Source: an uncultured Prevotella sp. (lineage in GTDB: Bacteria > Bacteroidota > Bacteroidia > Bacteroidales > Bacteroidaceae). Taken from it: DNA of 9,937 nt. The position numbers and the translations under genes were made by a program. This document shows, one piece after another, positions 7,060-9,937 of this stretch (the stretch's first letter is position 1; each line of letters begins with the position of its first letter). Where the stretch lies: assembly GCA_900557255.1 (NCBI GenBank), contig USSA01000106.1, positions 1 to 9,937 of the forward strand. Reading direction: 5' to 3'. The notes under the pieces were generated by a model. That model worked only from the letters and a program-made list of their open reading frames with translations. It was not told where the DNA came from and made no database searches.

Positions 7060-8183
7060 TTTATAAATTTCATAATGCCATCACCAATAGCTTTGGCAAG
7101 TTTTACTGGAACTGCGTTCCCAACCTGTGCATACCACATATTCTGAGAACCAGTTATCACGTAATCATCCGGGAATGTCTGGATACGTGCAGCCTCCCGA
7201 GGACTCAAACCTCTTGCATCCCATGGATGTATATACATATTACAATCAAACCTCATGTGAGAAGTTATCGTCTTGCAAATTTGCGTTTCGTCCAATTTGA
7301 AATATTTATCCTTAAAAATACCATTTCTTCTTTTATAAGGCATAATATCTGCTATTGACTCATGCAAAGAATTTGCTCCTTGCGGCAACCGCTTATATAT
7401 CTCTATATCACGCTCATTATTATATCTATTCTTGTGGTTATAGAGTTTCTTTATATCTTTTTCTCCATTAATAAACTTATAAAAGTCATTATGAATATAT
7501 GTAAAATCACATTCTGTAAAACCAGACTCTGCGCACTCTATTCCCTTCGAACCTTTTTCTTTTTTGGCGACAAGATGCGGTAATCCATCTAAGGCGTCTT
7601 TCAACACAAATGGTTTTCGTTTATGTTTATATATCTCTTCAAAAATTAATTGGGGAGAAATATTAACTCTATTACCTATCATTATAAAACGTTCCCTATT
7701 TTGAGGAACACCATAATCTTGCGCTTTTACAAGAGCATAATCAAATTGATATTCTTCTCCCAGATATTCTTTGAAATTTTCTTTAATTTCTTCAATTTTG
7801 TTCATCATTCCCTTTACATTCTCCATTATAAAGAACTTTGGTCGAACATTCTGCAAGAAAATCAGATATTGTTTATAAAGAGAATTACGTGGATCATCTA
7901 ATATGCGTTGTCGGTTTGCCATAGAAAATCCTTGGCACGGAGGTCCTCCGCAGACTAAGGTAATATCTGATAACCAATTCTTATACTCATCAAGATGCTG
8001 ATTGAGGTCAGCTATATCACCAACAAAGTAATGTTCATCACTCAATTCATGATTATACTTGTAGGTATTACAAAACTGCTCTACGATTTCGTTTACAAAC
8101 CATGGAGTAAAGCCAGCTTGCTGCAATCCAAGACTAAGACCGCCACAACCAGCAAATAAGTCTACAAATTTATATTGCTTCAT
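7056..8183 (-). CDS. DNA (cytosine-5-)-methyltransferase, first gene of the operon
   Basis: This 375-residue m5C methyltransferase carries all the key motifs: motif I FVDLFAGCGGLSLGL (6-20), motif IV GGPPCQGFS (79-87) with catalytic Cys83, motif VI MENVKG (120-125), motif VIII QNRER (161-165) and motif X QVGNAVP (353-359). The target-recognition region lies between about 170 and 300. It is the promoter-proximal gene and ends in a 4-nt overlap with the second methyltransferase, so protection is made before the restriction subunits. It is not a close copy of the second enzyme (motif IV and spacings differ), so the pair is unlikely to be a recent duplication. No helix-turn-helix extension is present at the N-terminus, so autoregulation through such a domain is not indicated. 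Confidence 0.95.
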   Translation of the reverse strand: MKQYKFVDLFAGCGGLSLGLQQAGFTPWFVNEIVEQFCNTYKYNHELSDEHYFVGDIADLNQHLDEYKNWLSDITLVCGGPPCQGFSMANRQRILDDPRNSLYKQYLIFLQNVRPKFFIMENVKGMMNKIEEIKENFKEYLGEEYQFDYALVKAQDYGVPQNRERFIMIGNRVNISPQLIFEEIYKHKRKPFVLKDALDGLPHLVAKKEKGSKGIECAESGFTECDFTYIHNDFYKFINGEKDIKKLYNHKNRYNNERDIEIYKRLPQGANSLHESIADIMPYKRRNGIFKDKYFKLDETQICKTITSHMRFDCNMYIHPWDARGLSPREAARIQTFPDDYVITGSQNMWYAQVGNAVPVKLAKAIGDGIMKFIK

Positions 8184-8232
8184 TTCTATTTCATCTTTAT
8201 TATCTACCTCTTCTAAGAAGATTATGAATATA

Positions 8233-8267
8233 CAAAAATAAGCATTTTTTTTCGTATATAATCAAAA
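8233..8267 (-). promoter_or_regulatory. Promoter of the restriction-modification operon
   Basis: Read on the minus strand, TTTTG (8263-8267) is a -33 box and TATTTTTG (8233-8240) a -7 box, 22 bp apart, which is close to the Bacteroidetes consensus spacing. The start point would be near 8225, giving a leader of about 40 nt before the ATG at 8183. Confidence 0.65.
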
Positions 8268-8275
8268 GCATATTC

Positions 8276-8299
8276 CTTTTCAGGACTTTTCAGGACTTT
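8276..8299. repeat. 10-bp tandem repeat upstream of the R-M promoter
   Basis: CTTTTCAGGA occurs twice head to tail (8276-8285 and 8286-8295), followed by a partial third copy CTTT. It lies just upstream of the -33 box of the R-M promoter, so it could be an operator or an upstream element. This role is inference from position only. Confidence 0.5.
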
Positions 8300-8355
8300 C
8301 TTGCTTCTTGATTATAGTTTTTATAAAAAATAAGTTTTAAAATCGCTCTGTTTTT

Positions 8356-8387
8356 TTTGGAAGTCTCTACAAATATTCATATCTTTG
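8356..8387 (+). promoter_or_regulatory. Promoter of the MNT nucleotidyltransferase gene
   Basis: TTTG (8356-8359) and TATCTTTG (8380-8387) are separated by 20 bp, a near-perfect Bacteroidetes promoter; the -7 box is followed by CAC. The start point would be near 8393, about 20 nt before the ATG at 8412. It diverges from the R-M operon promoter. Confidence 0.75.
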
Positions 8388-8411
8388 CACCATTAACAAG
8401 CATATCGCAAC

Positions 8412-8732
8412 ATGAAAAAGAAAAAGGAACATATATTGGCGGCTATCCGCAAATGCCTGGCGAAAAACTTACCGGCTAGCGGGAAGGCGATACTTTTCGG
8501 CTCGCAAGCCAGAGGTACCGCCAGGGAGGATAGTGACTGGGATATCCTTATCATATTGGATAAGGAGAAACTCATGGCTGCCGATTATGACAACATCACC
8601 TATCCGCTGGCCGAACTCGGATGGGAACTGGGCGAGGAAATCAACCCCGTAATGTATACCGCCCAGGAATGGGAAAAGTATAGGAATACACCCTTTGGCA
8701 GGAACGTAGAAAAGGAAGTGGTAAGAATATGA
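8412..8732 (+). CDS. MNT-type minimal nucleotidyltransferase (antitoxin-like)
   Basis: This 106-residue single-domain protein has the polymerase-beta-like nucleotidyltransferase signature: GSQARG (30-35) followed by DSDWDILI with Asp42 and Asp44 as metal ligands. The C-terminal part (GEEINPVMYTAQEWEKYRNT) is typical of MNT proteins that pair with HEPN toxins, some of which transfer AMP to the toxin. A third acidic ligand is not obvious: the usual place holds Glu-Ile-Asn-Pro. The gene has its own consensus promoter. An ATGA overlap couples it to the next ORF, where a HEPN partner would be expected, but that ORF does not look like HEPN. It may therefore be an orphan or the remnant of a toxin-antitoxin pair. 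Confidence 0.85.
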   Translation: MKKKKEHILAAIRKCLAKNLPASGKAILFGSQARGTAREDSDWDILIILDKEKLMAADYDNITYPLAELGWELGEEINPVMYTAQEWEKYRNTPFGRNVEKEVVRI

Positions 8733-8920
8733 ATATAAAGGAGAAATTACAAACTTTACCGGTGATAACTCCGAAAACCGGCGATAAAGATACAGAAACC
8801 GGCGATAACGCAGGCCGTAGGTCATATAAAGCTTTTGCCCTTTCAGGGCGCCAGGCGTGCGGACATGAATACCCAGGGCGAATGCCCTGGGCTAGGAGCT
8901 TCTGCCCTTTCAGGGCGTGA
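8729..8920 (+). CDS. Doubtful small ORF coupled to the MNT gene, running into repeats
   Basis: This 63-codon ORF starts at the ATGA overlap with the MNT gene, which is the position of the HEPN toxin in related pairs. The first residues (MNIKEKLQTLPVITPKTGDK) are low-complexity, and the segment from about residue 34 is simply the translation of the palindromic intergenic repeat. No HEPN motif (R-x4-6-H) or hydrophobic helices are present. It may be the start of a lost partner gene, with the end provided by the inserted repeat, or not a gene at all. Confidence 0.25.
   Translation: MNIKEKLQTLPVITPKTGDKDTETGDNAGRRSYKAFALSGRQACGHEYPGRMPWARSFCPFRA
8758..8808. repeat. Three copies of ACCGGYGATAA
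   Basis: ACCGGTGATAA (8758-8768), ACCGGCGATAA (8777-8787) and ACCGGCGATAA (8798-8808) recur at 19- and 21-bp spacing, about two helical turns. They lie inside the doubtful ORF, where the last two encode TGD repeats. They could be a degenerate tandem repeat or protein-binding sites. Confidence 0.5.
8830..8917. repeat. REP-like cluster of three palindromes
   Basis: GCCCT-TTC-AGGGC hairpins occur at 8837-8849 and 8904-8916, inside two near-identical 21-nt units (8830-8850 and 8897-8917, one mismatch). Between them CCCAGGGC-GAAT-GCCCTGGG (8872-8891) forms an 8-bp stem. The GC-rich palindromes stand out against the AT-rich surroundings. I recall similar GCCCTTTCAGGGC/CCCAGGGC repeats as dispersed intergenic elements in Prevotella and Bacteroides; this is memory, not a search. 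They may help end MNT transcription. Confidence 0.75.
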
Positions 8921-9003
8921 GGGGAATTGCAGGGATGCGGGAAGGGAATTGCAGGGGGCGTGGAGGGAATTGCAGGGGGCGTGAAGGGAATTGCAGGGAT
9001 GTG
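8921..9003. repeat. 21-22 bp tandem repeat, four copies
   Basis: The unit GGGAATTGCAGGG plus a GC-rich spacer (GGCGTGnA) is repeated with AATTGC at 8925, 8947, 8968 and 8989, giving periods of 22, 21 and 21 bp. It directly follows the palindromic repeats. The minus strand reads it as LQFPSRP-like repeats only because the period is a multiple of three. It looks like a non-coding mini-satellite that could vary in copy number between strains. Confidence 0.75.
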
Positions 9004-9068
9004 TGAGGGAGAATGGCGTTTAATCTGTTAAAAACATCACACGTATATATAATAAACATTAAATTAAA

Positions 9069-9094
9069 GCGAGCTCTATAGAACTCACTTTTTA
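9069..9094 (+). terminator. Weak terminator-like hairpin
   Basis: AGCGAGCTC and GAACTCACT flank TATA and pair at 7 of 9 positions, followed by TTTTT. It could end transcription from the MNT side just before the next promoter. The imperfect stem makes this uncertain. Confidence 0.3.
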
Positions 9095-9126
9095 TTTGGT
9101 TATTTGAATGTTTTTTATTACCTTTG
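9095..9126 (+). promoter_or_regulatory. Promoter of the small-gene cluster
   Basis: TTTG (9095-9098) and TACCTTTG (9119-9126) are 20 bp apart, a consensus Bacteroidetes promoter, followed by CAC. The start point near 9132 lies only about 12 nt before the ATG at 9144. Confidence 0.7.
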
Positions 9127-9143
9127 CACGAAATTTTGAAATT

Positions 9144-9323
9144 ATGAAAAAAATAAAGCATATTAACAGCAATCACCTCGACTTTATGAAGAAAAGGTGT
9201 TTCGGAAGCTTAGGAGAACTCCTAAGCGAGCTGTGGTATGCTATAATTATTAATAATCGGTCGAGATGTCAGGTATCTGCGACCAAGTATCAACTTAATG
9301 CCATATCAACAACCAGAAAGTAA
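9144..9323 (+). CDS. Small unrecognised protein (59 residues)
   Basis: The ATG at 9144 is preferred over an upstream ATG at 9108, because 9108 lies within the promoter (9095-9126). The product starts MKKIKHINSNHLDFMKKRCF and is basic, with a central segment ELLSELWYAIIINN (about 25-38) that may be a short amphipathic or membrane-associated helix and two Cys (19 and 42). The transcript contains a palindrome, GCTTAGGAG-AA-CTCCTAAGC (9208-9227), inside the coding region. I do not recognise the family. It could be a small protein, or a leader peptide or structured leader RNA for the two genes that follow about 150 nt later. Confidence 0.45.
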   Translation: MKKIKHINSNHLDFMKKRCFGSLGELLSELWYAIIINNRSRCQVSATKYQLNAISTTRK

Positions 9324-9386
9324 ACACAACCTTACCCGCCCCCACACCTTACGATAGTAGGCGCTCGGCAGTTCTCCAGCGGCTTA

Positions 9387-9403
9387 CGCTAAAAACGTTA
9401 GCG
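9387..9403 (+). other. Small hairpin in the leader of the tandem genes
   Basis: CGCTAA (9387-9392) and TTAGCG (9398-9403) pair around a 5-nt AAACG loop, in the 151-nt spacer (9324-9474) between the 59-residue ORF and the next gene. No T-run follows, so it is not an obvious terminator. The rest of the spacer shows nothing clear. Confidence 0.35.
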
Positions 9404-9474
9404 CAAACACACGTCCCTCTACTAAAATGAGGAGGAAACAATTAATAATCAATATTAAACTAAATCTGTAAAAG

Positions 9475-9633
9475 ATGAGAAATAGCAACATCAGGAGATT
9501 TCGACACTCCTACGTAAAACACGTGAATATCATCGTTATCAACAATACCATACAGATGAATGGTGGACAGTACATCGAACACATGAACAACTATCAGGGA
9601 AAGGAGGATGAGAAATGTCTGGACAAAGAATGA
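9475..9633 (+). CDS. Small protein with an MNGGQYIEHMNNYQG motif (52 residues)
   Basis: The ORF starts at 9475 after an A-rich stretch (TGTAAAAG) with no real SD, as is common in Bacteroidetes. The N-terminal 20 residues are basic (RRFRHSYVKH), followed by a hydrophobic strand NIIVINN and then MNGGQYIEHMNNYQG (28-42), ending in charged residues. The motif recurs in the next gene, so the two are probably tandem paralogues. The stop lies 16 nt inside the next gene, in another frame, which points to translational coupling. Function unknown; I recall similar Y-x-E-H-x-x-N-Y small proteins in Prevotella only vaguely. Confidence 0.55.
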   Translation: MRNSNIRRFRHSYVKHVNIIVINNTIQMNGGQYIEHMNNYQGKEDEKCLDKE

Positions 9634-9902
9634 TCATCATGAACGCTGGTAGCTCGTACTTCGAGCATGTGGAGAACTATTATGGCAGCAATGCCTGTGA
9701 GCAAAACTCATGCAGAAATGCTGAGATGCCGGCTGAGCTGAAAACGGAAAAGGCTCAGAGGATTAAGAACAACCTGATAGAGATAGGCTTGGTAACCGAA
9801 AATTTCATGCCCTCAGGACTGTCTTCATCCGAAGCTGCCATCCTTGCCAATCAGATAGGTACAGAGTTGAAAATCGATAATATATACCTCAGTTCGGGAT
9901 AA
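9615..9902 (+). CDS. Small protein with an N-terminal MNAGSSYFEHVENYYG motif (95 residues)
   Basis: The start is set by a strong ribosome site, AAGGAGG at 9601-9607, 7 nt before the ATG, which is unusual beside its weakly initiated neighbours. Residues 9-24 (MNAGSSYFEHVENYYG) match the motif of the preceding gene at 9 of about 15 positions. Residues about 46-95 form a probable helical part (AQRIKNNLIEIGLV, SSSEAAILANQIGTELKID). The protein ends abruptly after IDNIYLSSG; I recall similar segments continuing in longer proteins, so the C-terminus could be shortened, but this cannot be shown. An ATG at 9917 opens seven more codons to the window edge and may be another gene. Function unknown. Confidence 0.6.
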   Translation: MSGQRMIIMNAGSSYFEHVENYYGSNACEQNSCRNAEMPAELKTEKAQRIKNNLIEIGLVTENFMPSGLSSSEAAILANQIGTELKIDNIYLSSG

Positions 9903-9937
9903 CGAGCTCTATCTAAATGCTTTATAATGTTTTTATA

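Noticed and set aside
8469..8825. 118-codon minus-strand ORF
   Set aside because: Antisense to the MNT gene, which has a recognisable domain and a consensus promoter.
8910..9176. 88-codon minus-strand ORF with LQFPSRP-like repeats
   Set aside because: The repeats are the translation of the 21-22 bp tandem DNA repeat, and the rest lies across a plus-strand promoter and small gene; no minus-strand start signals are seen.
9428..9472. 14-codon ORF starting ATGAGGAGGAAACAA
   Set aside because: Too short, and its GAGGAGG is too far from the ATG at 9475 to serve as that gene's ribosome site; no independent support.
1..9937. CRISPR array, tRNA/rRNA gene, transposase or integrase
   Set aside because: No regularly spaced repeat with unique spacers, no cloverleaf or rRNA sequence and no recombinase motif was seen on either strand.

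Overview
The window looks like part of a gut or oral Bacteroidales genome, most likely Prevotella/Segatella. The reasons are repeated TAnnTTTG promoter boxes (twice with a TTTG box 20 bp upstream), AT-rich spacers, mostly weak A-rich ribosome sites, a Bacteroidales-type lipoprotein, and GC-rich palindromic intergenic repeats. This is inference from sequence style; no marker gene is present.

Layout. 1-355 is non-coding except perhaps for the tail of a gene entering from the left; it holds a long hairpin and a promoter box. 356-1810 (+) encodes an uncharacterised lipoprotein and ends at a strong intrinsic terminator (1831-1882). 1916-2064 (+) holds a promoter-like box and a tiny ORF that looks like the start of a truncated gene. 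2041-8183 (-) is a five-gene restriction-modification operon read right to left: two intact 5-methylcytosine DNA methyltransferases, a DUF3883-type protein with PD-(D/E)XK-like residues, a McrB-like AAA+ motor (R1), and a LlaJI-type restriction subunit (R2). 8184-8411 is a divergent promoter region. 8412-8732 (+) is an MNT-type nucleotidyltransferase without a recognisable HEPN partner, followed by a doubtful ORF that runs into palindromic repeats (8830-8917) and a 21-22 bp tandem repeat (about 8921-9003). 9095-9902 (+) is a promoter followed by three small unrecognised genes, two of which share a short motif and look like tandem paralogues.

How the genes work together. Two cytosine methyltransferases plus an McrB-like motor and a LlaJI-type subunit match the LlaJI plan, in which each methyltransferase is thought to protect one strand of an asymmetric site. 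Here both methyltransferases appear complete, but R1 carries a frameshift near its 3' end (about position 3070) and R2 stops before any visible nuclease motif, at a point where a plus-strand ORF is also cut off. The best reading is a decaying or rearranged system that still methylates DNA but may no longer restrict, unless the DUF3883 protein supplies the nuclease. The extra DUF3883 gene between the methyltransferases and the motor is the least ordinary part of the layout.
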